DNA of 64,000 bases from Companilactobacillus heilongjiangensis (GCF_000831645.3 NZ_CP012559.1:1798001-1862000); one strand, 5' to 3'. Shown: positions 50,174-59,066, counted from the first letter of the stretch. Notes: generated from the letters alone by a model not told the origin. Numbers and translations: made by a program.

Positions 50174-50527
50174 TCAACGCCCTCTCATTTCAACTTCCAC
50201 ATTGTCAAAAATCCCATCAATAGGAACTGACAATTTTCTTACATTTACAATTACATCAATAATTTTTTTCTCGTCAACTTTCTTTATTTCGAAAATGATT
50301 TTTTGAGCTAATGTTTCAATTAAATCAACTCTACTATTAGAAACTATTTCCGAAATTATTTCATAAAATTGAGAATAGCTGATAGTATCTTCAATCTTGT
50401 CTGTAACAACAAACTTATTCATTTCAACCCTCAAATCAATTTCTAAATTTTGACCCATTTTCTTTTCTTCTGCATATTTACCTATATGAGAATGAAATTT
50501 CATGTTATTAATTTTTATACAGTACAT
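50174..50527 (-). CDS. folB: Dihydroneopterin aldolase
   Basis: FolB cleaves dihydroneopterin to 6-hydroxymethyl-dihydropterin and glycolaldehyde. The 117-residue protein has IKINNMKFHSHIGKYAEEKKMGQ at the start (family pattern with G-x-Y/H-x-x-E), DTISYSQFYEIISEIV, LIETLAQKI and a VRKLSVPIDG stretch. It is the first folate gene, 9 bases after the ABC permease, so the two groups are co-transcribed. Confidence 0.92.
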   Translation of the reverse strand: MYCIKINNMKFHSHIGKYAEEKKMGQNLEIDLRVEMNKFVVTDKIEDTISYSQFYEIISEIVSNSRVDLIETLAQKIIFEIKKVDEKKIIDVIVNVRKLSVPIDGIFDNVEVEMRGR

Positions 50528-50536
50528 ATTTTTCTC

Positions 50537-51313
50537 CTAAGACCCAGTAGCTGAATAATGGGTCGCGCTATATTGCCAAAATTTTAAAATAATTAACAAA
50601 AATATAATGGATAGGAATGGGACAAAAACAAGCTCTGAGTCTTTTGATTTACCAAATACATATAGAAATGGATAATAATTGATTAAAGCAAACGGAAAGA
50701 TATAAGTTAAAATAGTTTTCACTCCCTTATTCATAACATCCACAGGATAATGAAGACAGTCTGACCCACTACCCATCAGTAATATTGAAATATTGATTGC
50801 ATTGACGGTAAAGAATGTTAAAGATCCGAATAGAATATATAAACTTAAAAATAGAGTAATTCCACCAAATGGAATCATAAACAGTGCAACTATTCTAAAA
50901 AAGTCCCATTGAATAGAGCTTTTGCGGATTGCCAAGACTAATAATATAATTGATGTAATTAACCGACCTATCCGAGAAATTTCCACACCGCTCCCAAATA
51001 TTTGCACTAGTAATGGTTGTGGTCGTATTAGATAAATATCCAAGTTTCCTTGTCTAATCAAATCTGACAAGTTATTAATCCCTTTGCCAACAATTTCCGC
51101 ACAAGTGTAGGAAATATTTACTAGTGCATATACTAATAATTCTTGTGAAAAACTGTAACCTCTGATGGATCCAAGGGATTTAAATAGTAAAAAGAAACCT
51201 AAAATAAAAGTCATTTGTGCAATAAATTGTCCCACGATGAGTAAATAAGTAGAAATATTATATTCCAATTGGGATTTAATACTTTTTCTGACTAACATTA
51301 AATAAACACTCAA
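50537..51313 (-). CDS. ABC-2 type permease of the folate-linked transporter, second
   Basis: A 258-residue permease with six likely helices. QGNLDIYLIRPQPLLVQIFG is the marker of the DUF990-like ABC-2 permeases that occur as unequal pairs with a CcmA-like ATPase. It sits between the partner permease and folB, with gaps of 3 and 9 bases. The presence of this transporter in a ZTP-riboswitch folate operon suggests transport of a folate, pterin, pABA or a related compound; direction is unknown, though ABC-2 systems are usually exporters. Confidence 0.85.
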   Translation of the reverse strand: MSVYLMLVRKSIKSQLEYNISTYLLIVGQFIAQMTFILGFFLLFKSLGSIRGYSFSQELLVYALVNISYTCAEIVGKGINNLSDLIRQGNLDIYLIRPQPLLVQIFGSGVEISRIGRLITSIILLVLAIRKSSIQWDFFRIVALFMIPFGGITLFLSLYILFGSLTFFTVNAINISILLMGSGSDCLHYPVDVMNKGVKTILTYIFPFALINYYPFLYVFGKSKDSELVFVPFLSIIFLLIILKFWQYSATHYSATGS

Positions 51314-51316
51314 AGT

Positions 51317-52108
51317 TTATCCCCCCTGTACAATGATGTGTTGGATATTCCTTTTAAGCCATACTTTTCCAAGAACTATAATAAATACTATCCAAATTAA
51401 TTGATTTATAATCCCCAATAAATTTTCTATGTAATTTGTTTTCTCCGTTAGTAATTGAAGGGGGAACGCTGCTCCATATTTAAAAGGCAATATCCCCAGC
51501 ACTTTCCTTGCGCTTTCCGGAAATAATGAGAATGGTATAACTAGTCCACTTAAAAATTCCATAATTGATCCAAAAATAAGTAAGGAACCTGTAATAGAGA
51601 AAGTATGAAAAACAGAAATATAAACAAGTAGAGATAAAACAGTATTTAATATTAGTGCCAATCCAATGGCCACAATAAAAGCCATTATTTTTTCCTGTGA
51701 CATCTGTAGTTCCAAGGCGTAAGGTTTAGGAAGAAAGATTACAAGTGGTAATAGGGGAATACTTGAAGCAGTAGCAGTGAATATACGTTGTGCTATTAAT
51801 CGCATAAACCATGACCAATACAAATCCACTGGTTTCATATATTCACATGCGATATTCCCGGTCTTGATTATGTTATTCAACTCACTGTCAATAATCCAGG
51901 CATAAATAAAAGGTGCAAAACAGGTTTGTATCCAAATATAGTTTATTAATTTACTTACTTGATTAATCTGAGAAGAAAAGCCATTGAAAGTCATCATAAT
52001 TGAAATAGTCAAAAATCCTCTAATCAGATATAGTGGCAAAGAAGATATTAATGAGATTTTGTATTGCCACATCTGTTTGATTCTGTAGATAAAAATACTA
52101 CTGTACAT
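51317..52108 (-). CDS. ABC-2 type permease of the folate-linked transporter, first
   Basis: A 263-residue permease with six likely helices, including FLTISIMMTF near the start and IIKTGNIACEYMKPVDLYWSWF, the counterpart of the RPQP stretch in its partner. ATG at 52108 follows AGGTGG; the ATG at 52123 overlaps that site. It is 103 bases from the ATPase gene and 3 from the second permease. The three-gene layout matches COG4586/COG4587/COG3694-type transporters. Confidence 0.85.
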   Translation of the reverse strand: MYSSIFIYRIKQMWQYKISLISSLPLYLIRGFLTISIMMTFNGFSSQINQVSKLINYIWIQTCFAPFIYAWIIDSELNNIIKTGNIACEYMKPVDLYWSWFMRLIAQRIFTATASSIPLLPLVIFLPKPYALELQMSQEKIMAFIVAIGLALILNTVLSLLVYISVFHTFSITGSLLIFGSIMEFLSGLVIPFSLFPESARKVLGILPFKYGAAFPLQLLTEKTNYIENLLGIINQLIWIVFIIVLGKVWLKRNIQHIIVQGG

Positions 52109-52211
52109 AAATCCACCTAACATCCTTGTATATTAAATAGTTTGTAACACTAGTTAGTAATTCGTCAGTTTACTAAAGATTAAGCATTTTTCAACTTTTG
52201 AAACGATGTAT

Positions 52212-53204
52212 TCAAATGTCTAATTCAGAATAATAACGGGCAATAATCTCATCAATATTAAGAGACCGAATTTGATAATTGTCTATTATTTTTTTCTTAG
52301 ATATAAACTGAATAAAATCATCAAGACTCCCCATTTCCTTGCTTATCTCAACTCCTATCTCGTTTGCAATTACCGTCATATTATTCGGACGAAATTGCTG
52401 TTTAATTTGAGTAGCCACGGAATTAATTTGATCCACTTGGTTAATTTCAAGTCGGATTTTTTTTGTGCTTTTGTACTTATTTTTTATAGCCCTAAACTCT
52501 CCATCGAACAACTTACTTCCTTTCCCAATGATAATCACTCTACTTGTTAAGGCTTGAATATCATTCATATCATGAGTTGTTAGAATGACGGTAGTATTTC
52601 GTTTCTCATTAACTTTTTTTATGAACTGATGGACAGCTATTTTGGAACGAGCGTCAAGTCCTAATGTCGGTTCATCAAGAAAGAGAATTTCAGGATTATG
52701 TAAAAGTGAAACGATAATTTCACAGCGCATTCGTTGTCCTAAACTAAGTAGCCTCACTGGTATCTGCAATAAATCTTCAACATCCATCATCTCAGTCAAC
52801 TCTGCTAAATTAGTTAAAAACACCTCCTCTGGAATTGAATATAATTTTTTCATCATATAGACTGTGTCAATTACCGGTAAATCCCACATCAAATTGGACC
52901 TATTACCGAAAACCACACCAATCCTTTTTACAAATTGCATACGATTTTCCATTGGGTTAACACCCAATACGTAGCATTCTCCACTACTTGGCTTTAAAAT
53001 ACCGGTCATAATCTTAATGGTGGTGGACTTCCCCGCTCCATTTGGTCCAATGTATCCAATAATCTCCCCTTTTTTTATTTGAAAACTAACATTTTTTAAT
53101 GCTGACTTTATTTCATAATCCCTATTAAAAAAATTAAGAAAAGAATTATTTTGTCTCTTTTTTACCTGATACTCTTTTGAAATATTTGAAAATACAATAT
53201 CCAA
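52212..53204 (-). CDS. ABC transporter ATP-binding protein of the folate-linked transporter
   Basis: A 330-residue ATPase, larger than most because of a C-terminal domain of about 90 residues. Walker A is GPNGAGKSTTIKIMTG (about 53-68), the signature LSLGQRMRCEIIVSLL and Walker B EILFLDEPTLGLD; after ATP-binding an extended C-terminus follows as in COG4586 proteins. It starts on TTG with AAAGGA nine bases upstream. It is the first gene after the ZTP riboswitch. Confidence 0.9.
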   Translation of the reverse strand: MDIVFSNISKEYQVKKRQNNSFLNFFNRDYEIKSALKNVSFQIKKGEIIGYIGPNGAGKSTTIKIMTGILKPSSGECYVLGVNPMENRMQFVKRIGVVFGNRSNLMWDLPVIDTVYMMKKLYSIPEEVFLTNLAELTEMMDVEDLLQIPVRLLSLGQRMRCEIIVSLLHNPEILFLDEPTLGLDARSKIAVHQFIKKVNEKRNTTVILTTHDMNDIQALTSRVIIIGKGSKLFDGEFRAIKNKYKSTKKIRLEINQVDQINSVATQIKQQFRPNNMTVIANEIGVEISKEMGSLDDFIQFISKKKIIDNYQIRSLNIDEIIARYYSELDI

Positions 53205-53241
53205 TTATCTTTATCCTTTCTTAATATTTGAGACACAAATA

Positions 53242-53335
53242 GGGCACCTCTAAAAAGAGATGCCCAGGCGGTCGACTATTAAGAACTATATTCCCTTGTA
53301 GTTTATTCTACATCCGCCAGTTATATAGTTCTGTT
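53242..53335 (-). ncRNA. ZTP riboswitch (pfl motif) with terminator
   Basis: Reading the minus strand, AGAACTATA (53324-53332) pairs with TATAGTTCT (53282-53290) as P1. The inner loop holds ACTGGCGGA, and TGTAG pairs with CTACA as P2. GGCGG in the loop (53314-53318) is complementary to CCGCC (53267-53271), the conserved pseudoknot, followed by the hallmark CCGCCTGGGCA. The GGGCA also begins a terminator stem GGGCATCTCT with AGAGGTGCCC (53242-53265). ZTP builds up when 10-formyl-tetrahydrofolate is short, and binding should free the operon from termination. Confidence 0.9.
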
Positions 53336-53337
53336 AA

Positions 53338-53366
53338 AGATTAGCAAAATTCCAAATAACTAACAA
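53338..53366 (-). promoter_or_regulatory. Promoter of the riboswitch-folate operon
   Basis: On the minus strand TTGTTA (53361-53366) and TAATCT (53338-53343) are 17 bases apart. Transcription would start about where P1 of the riboswitch begins. Confidence 0.75.
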
Positions 53367-53840
53367 CAAATTTTGGATGGTTTTTTATATTTTTTCGTAT
53401 TTTAAATTTTCTGTGGCCTATATAGTTTTTATGGAATATCATCGTACATAAATTAATTCCACTTGGAACTATCTTTATCAAAATATAATTCAGAACGTTC
53501 CGTAATCAGAAAGACCACAAGCAAGGACCGTATTCCCATTGATTCCTGTTGCAAACTAACTATAAACTTGATTCAATACCACAACATGGCGTAACGTAGA
53601 ATTCATATCTATAATTTTTAATCCACTACTTTAGAATAAAGTTAGCACACCTTTATCCTTACATCTTTAATTATGAATTGCCAATTTCAGGAATACAACA
53701 TTAATGCTTTGTCGAGTTAATAAATTGGGGTACTCGAAAATATCTTAATTACCCTTTTATAGAAATACCCAACTTGGCGATCGTAGATCAACAAACGTTG
53801 ATGAATTACATGCCGTGGTCACCTACGGTTCAATTAAAGC
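53367..53840. other. Gene-free AT-rich region upstream of the folate operon
   Basis: About 470 bases without a supportable gene. Small inverted repeat ATCAAC-AAAC-GTTGAT is present near 53788-53803. No similarity noticed to other parts of the window. Confidence 0.4.
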
Positions 53841-53881
53841 GCAAATAAATAGGCAACCAGTGATGGTTGCCTATTTGCCGT
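53841..53881. terminator. Strong hairpin in the gap at 53.8 kb
   Basis: AAATAGGCAACCA (53847-53859) pairs perfectly with TGGTTGCCTATTT (53864-53876) around GTGA. Flanking TTCAATT motifs stand on both sides. No gene ends nearby except the minus-strand gene at 54066, so it may be a read-through terminator or a remnant. Confidence 0.5.
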
Positions 53882-54007
53882 TCAATTGAATGGTACCTCA
53901 TAATCCGGCGCTTACGATGCTTCCTACTTTAACAATCAAGTTAGAAATATCTTCCTTTTCTTATAACCAAACTTGAGAAAGAACCCTTTTTGTTTTGGAT
54001 TCTTTAT

Positions 54008-54062
54008 ATAGTCAGTGACTCTAAAATGAGTTCCGCAAGCCATTTTCTTCTGCTCGCTCCAC
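54008..54062. repeat. Short repeat shared with 2.3-2.5 kb
   Basis: CTCTAAAATGAGTTCCGCAAG and CTCGCTCCACTCTCTAC match parts of 2341-2500, in a different order. It lies immediately after the stop of the minus-strand surface protein gene, as the other copy does after mgtE. Confidence 0.45.
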
Positions 54063-54065
54063 TCT

Positions 54066-55376
54066 CTACTTTAAATTACTTGCCTTAACCCATTCATTTG
54101 TAGCAACTTGATAATAAGTTTCTCCATTAAGAGTCATCTTATTAGCTGTTTGCCATCTTGTAGCAGGTCCTAAAGCACGATCTGTAATTGCTACTCCGTC
54201 TTTTGTATAAAGAATAGCAACGCTTGAACCAATTGTTACGACACCCTTTGAAGGTGTGATATTTGAGTTAGCTGTTGTTTCTCCAGCAACAGTAACTGTA
54301 CTTGCGTCAACCCACTCATTTGTAGCAACTTGATAATAAGTTTTACCATTCAAAACCATCTTACCAGCTGTCTTCCAAGATGTGTTTGGACCCAAGGCAC
54401 GGCCTGATAATGCTTTACCAGTCTTATCGTACAATGTTGAAACTACTCCACCTGTTGTAACGTTACTTGTAAATGGTGTTACAGCATTTGTTGTATCGTC
54501 ATTAACGGTAACTGCACTTGCTTCAACCCATTCATTTGTAGCAACTCGGTAGTATGTCTTTCCTTTGATAACTTTTGTTTCGAAAGTCTTCCATGATGAG
54601 TTAGCTTTCAAAGTACGACCAGTAATAGCATTGCCTAAACTAGTGTAAAGTTGAGCTGCTTTATCATTAACAGTAACTTCGCCAGTAGCTGCGTCAGCAC
54701 TCTTTGAAACTGTAACAAATTGTGTGTTGTTATCAGTTTGTAGTGTCAAACTTGTTGTGCTTGCTGTGTAGCCTGTTGGGACTTGGCTTGATGTTAAGTT
54801 AACTGCATCGCCAACTTTGTCACTGAAAATTTCTGTACGGCCAACTTCAGTATTATCTGAAGTCTTGAAAATAACTGTATTGAAAACTTTCTTTGTAACA
54901 GGAACGTTGTATTCCTTGCCATCAACTAATGTGATAGTTTGTTCAGCATCGTTGACCCAGTTACAGCCAGCTGGTAGATCAGTCAATTTAACTGTATTAC
55001 CAACACCACCGTTGATAACTTCGGAGTTAACAAGTTTACCATTTTGGTCAACATAGTTAACGTTAACTGAAATCATCTTAGTAACAGTTGCTGTAACAGT
55101 AGTGTTATCGTCACCGAAAACATTCTTGTTATTAGTAGGAACTGCATAGCCATCTGGAGCATAATTAATAGCTGCTCCTTTAACACCTTGCAAACTCTTA
55201 TTAGCAACGTAATTGTTATCTTGGTCAACAAATCTAACATTATTAGTTACATTTGCAGCAGCTTGTGTGGTAGCAGTACCATCAGCGTGAACTGTTGTTG
55301 GTGTTGTTGCGACAGCACCAAGGACCATACCTGAAACTAATAGTCCACTGAACAATAATGATGTACTTTTTTTCAT
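54066..55376 (-). CDS. Secreted MucBP-like protein with three SLAP-type repeats
   Basis: A 436-residue exported surface protein. A signal peptide (MKKSTSLLFSGLLVSGMVLG to TVHA) is followed by three beta-rich MucBP-like segments (about 40-230) with VRFVDQDNNYV, VNYVDQNGKLV and FKTSDNTEVGRTE. Three SLAP-type wall-binding units close the protein (about 235-435), each of the form LYxKxGxAIxxRALGPxTxW then YYQVATNEWVxAS. There is no LPXTG. Adhesion to mucus or matrix is possible; wall attachment through the SLAP units is likely. It has a long 5' gap with no operon partner. Confidence 0.85.
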   Translation of the reverse strand: MKKSTSLLFSGLLVSGMVLGAVATTPTTVHADGTATTQAAANVTNNVRFVDQDNNYVANKSLQGVKGAAINYAPDGYAVPTNNKNVFGDDNTTVTATVTKMISVNVNYVDQNGKLVNSEVINGGVGNTVKLTDLPAGCNWVNDAEQTITLVDGKEYNVPVTKKVFNTVIFKTSDNTEVGRTEIFSDKVGDAVNLTSSQVPTGYTASTTSLTLQTDNNTQFVTVSKSADAATGEVTVNDKAAQLYTSLGNAITGRTLKANSSWKTFETKVIKGKTYYRVATNEWVEASAVTVNDDTTNAVTPFTSNVTTGGVVSTLYDKTGKALSGRALGPNTSWKTAGKMVLNGKTYYQVATNEWVDASTVTVAGETTANSNITPSKGVVTIGSSVAILYTKDGVAITDRALGPATRWQTANKMTLNGETYYQVATNEWVKASNLK

Positions 55377-55498
55377 AAAAACCCCTCCATCTAAATATAA
55401 TCATAATAATTGTATAACTATAAATTGATTATTTCGGATATTCAGATGAGGTTTAACACTAATTTAAAATATTACAAAAGTTTCTTGAGTAACCGTAA

Positions 55499-56734
55499 TT
55501 ATAAAACATCTTTCATATTAACTCTGCCATTCCTTAAATAATTGACTATTACAAATACCATCATTAAAATTCCACTAATTATTAGCAGAACGAATGGTTT
55601 GTATACTAAGGCAGTTCCAATAACCGTTCCAATTGGCATAGCTATTTGAGAAGCTCCAAAGACAAATGAAAAAATTCTACCTTGGATATTCTTTGGAATG
55701 GATGACTGCATGTAAGTACTCATTGGAATTTCCATTGAGACCAATGACGCCCCCATGATGACTGACACGATGAAAAATATTAATAAATTCATTAAATGAG
55801 GTGTCTTTATAATTCCGGTACTTCCAAAGATCATTAATGAAAACGATATACTCAACATTGCAAGCATACTCATTCGAATCGGATTCTTAATATTTTTCAC
55901 TACTGAGAGAATGAGTCCCGCCAATATGGATCCAACTCCCACCATCGTCTGCTGTAAACCATATTGTCCATTTGTAAATTTCAACACATGCACCATCATG
56001 AATGGCAGTGCAATATTCGAAATAGCTAGGAAAATATTTACCCCAACCGACATAACAATGGCATATAGCAAAACCCGATTTTTTTGTAAGATTTCCCATA
56101 TTTTAATATTATGATTTTCACAAACTTCAGGTTCATTAGTTTCCGTAGTACCAACCGATGCATGAAAATCTATTCCTAATATTAGCAATAACGAAACGAC
56201 CACTGTTACCAACCTAATTGATACCATGTTGTAAATTCCGAGCAAAGAATATATGGCTGCACCTAGCGCTGGTGAAAATATCTGTGAACATGAAGCTGCT
56301 AATCGTTGCAGTGAATTTAATCGTTGAATCTTTTCTTCAGGGACCAGATTAATAACGGACGATTGATACGCTGTCTGCTCAATCAAATTAAAGATGTTTA
56401 TAAACACGAGCACGACAAGCGTTATTAGAAATTTCATCGACATCGCAATTTTTAGTCGTAGTAAAAGGAAGTAACACATAGTCACTACGAACTCAAATAG
56501 ATACGACCATTTGAGAATGGTTTTGTGTGACCTTTGATCAATCAAGGTACCTATCTTGCGTGAAAGAAAGAAGGCAATCAATGGTGATATTATTTGTGTC
56601 CCAGCAAACCACAATGGAGATGATGATTCTCGCAAAACATACAGGTCAATAGCAAACGAAAACATCCCATTTCCAAAACCAGAAACGAATGATGCCGAAG
56701 TTGCCAAATAGATTTGTCTTTTAAATTTATCCAT
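55499..56734 (-). CDS. MFS transporter (macrolide-efflux-like)
   Basis: A 411-residue major facilitator with twelve likely helices. Segments include FVSGFGNGMFSFAIDLYVL in helix 1 and LSRKIGTLIDQRSHKTILKWSY (motif A-like loop between helices 2 and 3). The second half begins at about 215 with KIWEILQKNRVLLYAIVMS. QSSIPKNIQGRIFSFVFGASQIAMPIG resembles the MefA/MFS_3 subgroup. It is transcribed alone. Drug efflux is likely by subgroup, substrate unknown. Confidence 0.85.
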   Translation of the reverse strand: MDKFKRQIYLATSASFVSGFGNGMFSFAIDLYVLRESSSPLWFAGTQIISPLIAFFLSRKIGTLIDQRSHKTILKWSYLFEFVVTMCYFLLLRLKIAMSMKFLITLVVLVFINIFNLIEQTAYQSSVINLVPEEKIQRLNSLQRLAASCSQIFSPALGAAIYSLLGIYNMVSIRLVTVVVSLLLILGIDFHASVGTTETNEPEVCENHNIKIWEILQKNRVLLYAIVMSVGVNIFLAISNIALPFMMVHVLKFTNGQYGLQQTMVGVGSILAGLILSVVKNIKNPIRMSMLAMLSISFSLMIFGSTGIIKTPHLMNLLIFFIVSVIMGASLVSMEIPMSTYMQSSIPKNIQGRIFSFVFGASQIAMPIGTVIGTALVYKPFVLLIISGILMMVFVIVNYLRNGRVNMKDVL

Positions 56735-57022
56735 GTGTCGCCTTCTTAAATTAGAATATTATTATAATTGTTCTAATATTACTCTTTGGATAAATATTTA
56801 TCAATATCCTTTTTGTCCTGTAGTTTCAACTGCTATTTAATTTAATGACATCTTTACGCCACAGTATTTTTTAATTTTGCAAAATGTAAATTAGTTTAAA
56901 TTTAATAATAAAAAAAGAAACCGAACTAACAACTGTTCAGTTTCTTTTTAGTACCTTTACTTAAATGAATGTTGATTTCAAATTGATCATCACTAAAAAC
57001 TCTTCGGCTTTTGATAAAAAAA
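56735..57022. other. Intergenic region upstream of the MFS gene
   Basis: AT-rich; contains the terminator at 56915-56951 and otherwise nothing I can support. Confidence 0.4.
56915..56951. terminator. Terminator-like hairpin
   Basis: GAAACCGAAC pairs with GTTCAGTTTC (one mismatch), with A-run on the left and T-run on the right. It may terminate the remnant at 57023-57123 on the minus strand. Confidence 0.7.
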
Positions 57023-57123
57023 TCATAGACTTTCTAGCCTTTTCATTAGTTCTGCATTGTCTTCTATTGCCTTATGAGCTGATTTTAAAATGCTAGGTAA
57101 AGCTTGAAGAAAATTGCACTTGT
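57023..57123 (-). pseudogene. Possible C-terminal remnant of a lost gene
   Basis: One minus-strand frame reads CNFLQALPSILKSAHKAIED then NAELMKRLESL and a stop, with normal-looking codon use, but it has no start and is cut off upstream. The family is not recognised. A terminator follows it, as for a gene end. Confidence 0.35.
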
Positions 57124-57163
57124 TTCATTCAAATAGCTACAAAATAGGTATAAATGCATATTA

Positions 57164-57925
57164 TTACTTATTAAAAGATTTAGTTATCTTATTTAAATTA
57201 GGATAGCGATGCTTATTCTCATCTTTATAAAACGCCGGATTATTCAACTTAAACTTTCCATTTTTTTGAACCCAATAAGTAACTTCAGGATTACTTATGA
57301 CGAAGAAATTCTTAGTCGTTAAACCATTCTTTTGATACGTCTTCTTCTCGGCTTCACTTTCAGGATGAAACTTATTGAGACCAACAATTATTCTTTGACC
57401 AATATTGGACATCGGAATATCGGGGTTACTGAGATAAACTGACGTCTTCGGATTTTCAATGCCAAATTTTGCTCCAACATAATTACCCTCAATCGAAGTC
57501 AATTGATATTTGGCTGTACTCAAGCCACCGGAAAATTCAGTTTTAATGGTTCTCCCCTGATAGGCCTTATCACCAGAGATAACTTTTTCAATATAAATAG
57601 TCGCCTTAGTTTCAGTTACTAAAGACGGATGTTCCTGTTCCAAATTGACGACTTGAGCTTTGACAACTAGCTTGCTGCCATTCTTAAAATGCGACAGTGT
57701 CATATCCTCATCGTTGTAACCCGTCGGAACCTGCGAAATGAATGGTGCGTAACCTTTGTGATCAATATTGACGGCCGATTTTTTCTGCTTATTCCAAACC
57801 TTTTGATTTTTTCGAATCGTCTGTTGAAGCTTTTGTTCCTGTTGCTTAGCGTCATTATTTTTGGCACTACAACCTGCTATCAACAGTAAACTCAAGGTCA
57901 CAATCAGCCAGGATAATTTTTTCAT
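57164..57925 (-). CDS. Hypothetical lipoprotein
   Basis: A 253-residue lipoprotein. The signal MKKLSWLIVTLSLLLIAGC has a clear lipobox (LIAGC), so Cys19 is lipidated and the protein is anchored on the outer face of the membrane. After a Lys/Gln-rich stretch it has a beta-rich domain (about 60-230) with YAPFISQVPTGYNDEDM and VIAVGLN-like segments. No family recognised with confidence. It overlaps the upstream small membrane protein gene by 4 bases. Confidence 0.8.
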   Translation of the reverse strand: MKKLSWLIVTLSLLLIAGCSAKNNDAKQQEQKLQQTIRKNQKVWNKQKKSAVNIDHKGYAPFISQVPTGYNDEDMTLSHFKNGSKLVVKAQVVNLEQEHPSLVTETKATIYIEKVISGDKAYQGRTIKTEFSGGLSTAKYQLTSIEGNYVGAKFGIENPKTSVYLSNPDIPMSNIGQRIIVGLNKFHPESEAEKKTYQKNGLTTKNFFVISNPEVTYWVQKNGKFKLNNPAFYKDENKHRYPNLNKITKSFNK

Positions 57926-58257
57926 TTTTTCTGTTCGCCTTTTTTGAATTGGTTACCAATATAATACGTAATTGCGGTCATGAAAACTGACATTATGGCA
58001 AAAATTATTAGTGACGTCCAATTTGCGTAACTGCCAACTAGTAACATATAGATAAAGAAAACCACGAAATAAATACCCCAAACAATTTTACGTTGATAAT
58101 TAGTCGTGATTTGGATCAGTGCTAATAGGAAAATCAGCAACACTTCCCATGGAAAATTGTAAAATAGTGGTTGCTTATGCATGGCGTTCATTCCCATCAT
58201 GATTGCCAACCAAAAAACGACGAATATTAAGAAATTACGGACAACTTTGTTTTTCAT
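57922..58257 (-). CDS. Small membrane protein, four predicted helices
   Basis: A 111-residue protein. Four hydrophobic segments (about 8-26, 33-48, 54-75 and 80-100) with a basic tail NQFKKGEQKK. It overlaps the lipoprotein gene (ATGA), so the two are translated together and probably work together at the membrane. Not recognised. Confidence 0.7.
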   Translation of the reverse strand: MKNKVVRNFLIFVVFWLAIMMGMNAMHKQPLFYNFPWEVLLIFLLALIQITTNYQRKIVWGIYFVVFFIYMLLVGSYANWTSLIIFAIMSVFMTAITYYIGNQFKKGEQKK

Positions 58258-58395
58258 AAATCCCCTCTCAAGAAAATTTCTTATTCTAGGTTAACATAAA
58301 TTATGAAATCACTGCCATGATTGGGGTCAAGATTGGTTACTTTGACTAGATGTTTTCGTGCTTCTTTAAACGTTGAAAATTTGTTATCTATTTTA

Positions 58396-58424
58396 TTGCT
58401 GTTACCAAACTAACCTGATACAAT
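58396..58424 (+). promoter_or_regulatory. Promoter of sRNA unit 1
   Basis: TTGCTG and TACAAT with 17 bases between. The same boxes and spacing occur in units 2 (58654-58682), 3 (58907-58935, TTGCCG) and 4 (59397-59425). Confidence 0.75.
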
Positions 58425-58430
58425 ATCTTT

Positions 58431-58555
58431 GTATTAAAAAAGACGACAGACCACTGCAGAAGGCCTGCCGTCACAACTCCACGAAAGTGGTAGCAAGTTA
58501 ATCAACCAAAAGGATAAGCCAATCGACCGCTAAGTCTAGGATGGCTTATTTTTTT
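58431..58555 (+). ncRNA. Small RNA, array unit 1
   Basis: Predicted transcript of about 125 nt from the promoter at 58396-58424 to a terminator whose stem is ATAAGCCA with TGGCTTAT followed by seven T. Inside are a hairpin CCAC-GAAA-GTGG, an upstream stem GACG with CGTC around the ACAGACC/GGCCTG pair, and the conserved CAAGTTAATCAACCA. The opposite-strand frame that encodes the peptide in unit 3 is broken here (TGG to TAG) and lacks its hydrophobic start. Confidence 0.7.
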
Positions 58556-58688
58556 AGCGTCTTTTTGAATCTTTTCTATACCCTGACTAAGTGTGCGAGA
58601 TCAGACAGCAGTGCCATTAACCACAATTTACTTCAAATTTCACTTCTATTTTATTGCTGTTCTAAAACTAACCTGATACAATATCTTT

Positions 58689-58813
58689 GTATTAAAAAAG
58701 ACGACAGACCCATACAGAGGGCCTGTCGCCACAGCTCCACGAAAGTGGTAGCAAGTTAGTCAACCAAAAAAGTAAGCCAACGACCTGCTAAGTCTATGAT
58801 GGCTTATTTTTTT
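58689..58813 (+). ncRNA. Small RNA, array unit 2
   Basis: Same architecture as unit 1 and of equal length; upstream stem CGACAG with CTGTCG is perfect here where unit 1 has another pairing. CAAGTTAGTCAACCA is conserved, terminator GTAAGCCA with TGGCTTAT plus seven T. The opposite-strand peptide frame keeps the basic C-terminal part but not the hydrophobic part. Confidence 0.7.
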
Positions 58814-58941
58814 AGCGTCTTTTTGAATCTTTTCCATGCCCTGACTAAGTGCATAAGATCAGACAATAATCTCGATTGGTTAGTATAAAATAACCTTTCT
58901 ATTTTATTGCCGTTACCAGACTAACCTGATACAATATCTTT

Positions 58942-59066
58942 GTATTAAAAAAGACGACAGACCCATACAGGGGGCCTGCCGCCACAACTCCACGAAAGTG
59001 GTAGCAAGTTAGTCAACTAAAAAATAAGCCAACGACCCTGGTAAGTCTAAGATGGCTTATTTTTTT
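58942..59066 (+). ncRNA. Small RNA, array unit 3 (faces the peptide gene)
   Basis: Promoter TTGCCG-17-TACAAT at 58907-58935. Hairpin CCAC-GAAA-GTGG, then CAAGTTAGTCAACTA (59005-59019) and a terminator AATAAGCCA (59023-59031) with TGGCTTATT (59053-59061) flanked by A-run and T-run, so it works in both directions. It overlaps the end of the convergent peptide gene at 59057-59191. Candidate antitoxin RNA. Confidence 0.72.

Noticed and set aside
53367-53840. Degraded transposase or tRNA in the gap upstream of the folate operon
   Set aside because: No frame with recognisable motifs and no cloverleaf of tRNA size could be built.
58541-58759. Small plus-strand reading frame in the sRNA array
   Set aside because: It spans a terminator, a promoter and two units, and has no ribosome site; RNA genes explain the conservation.
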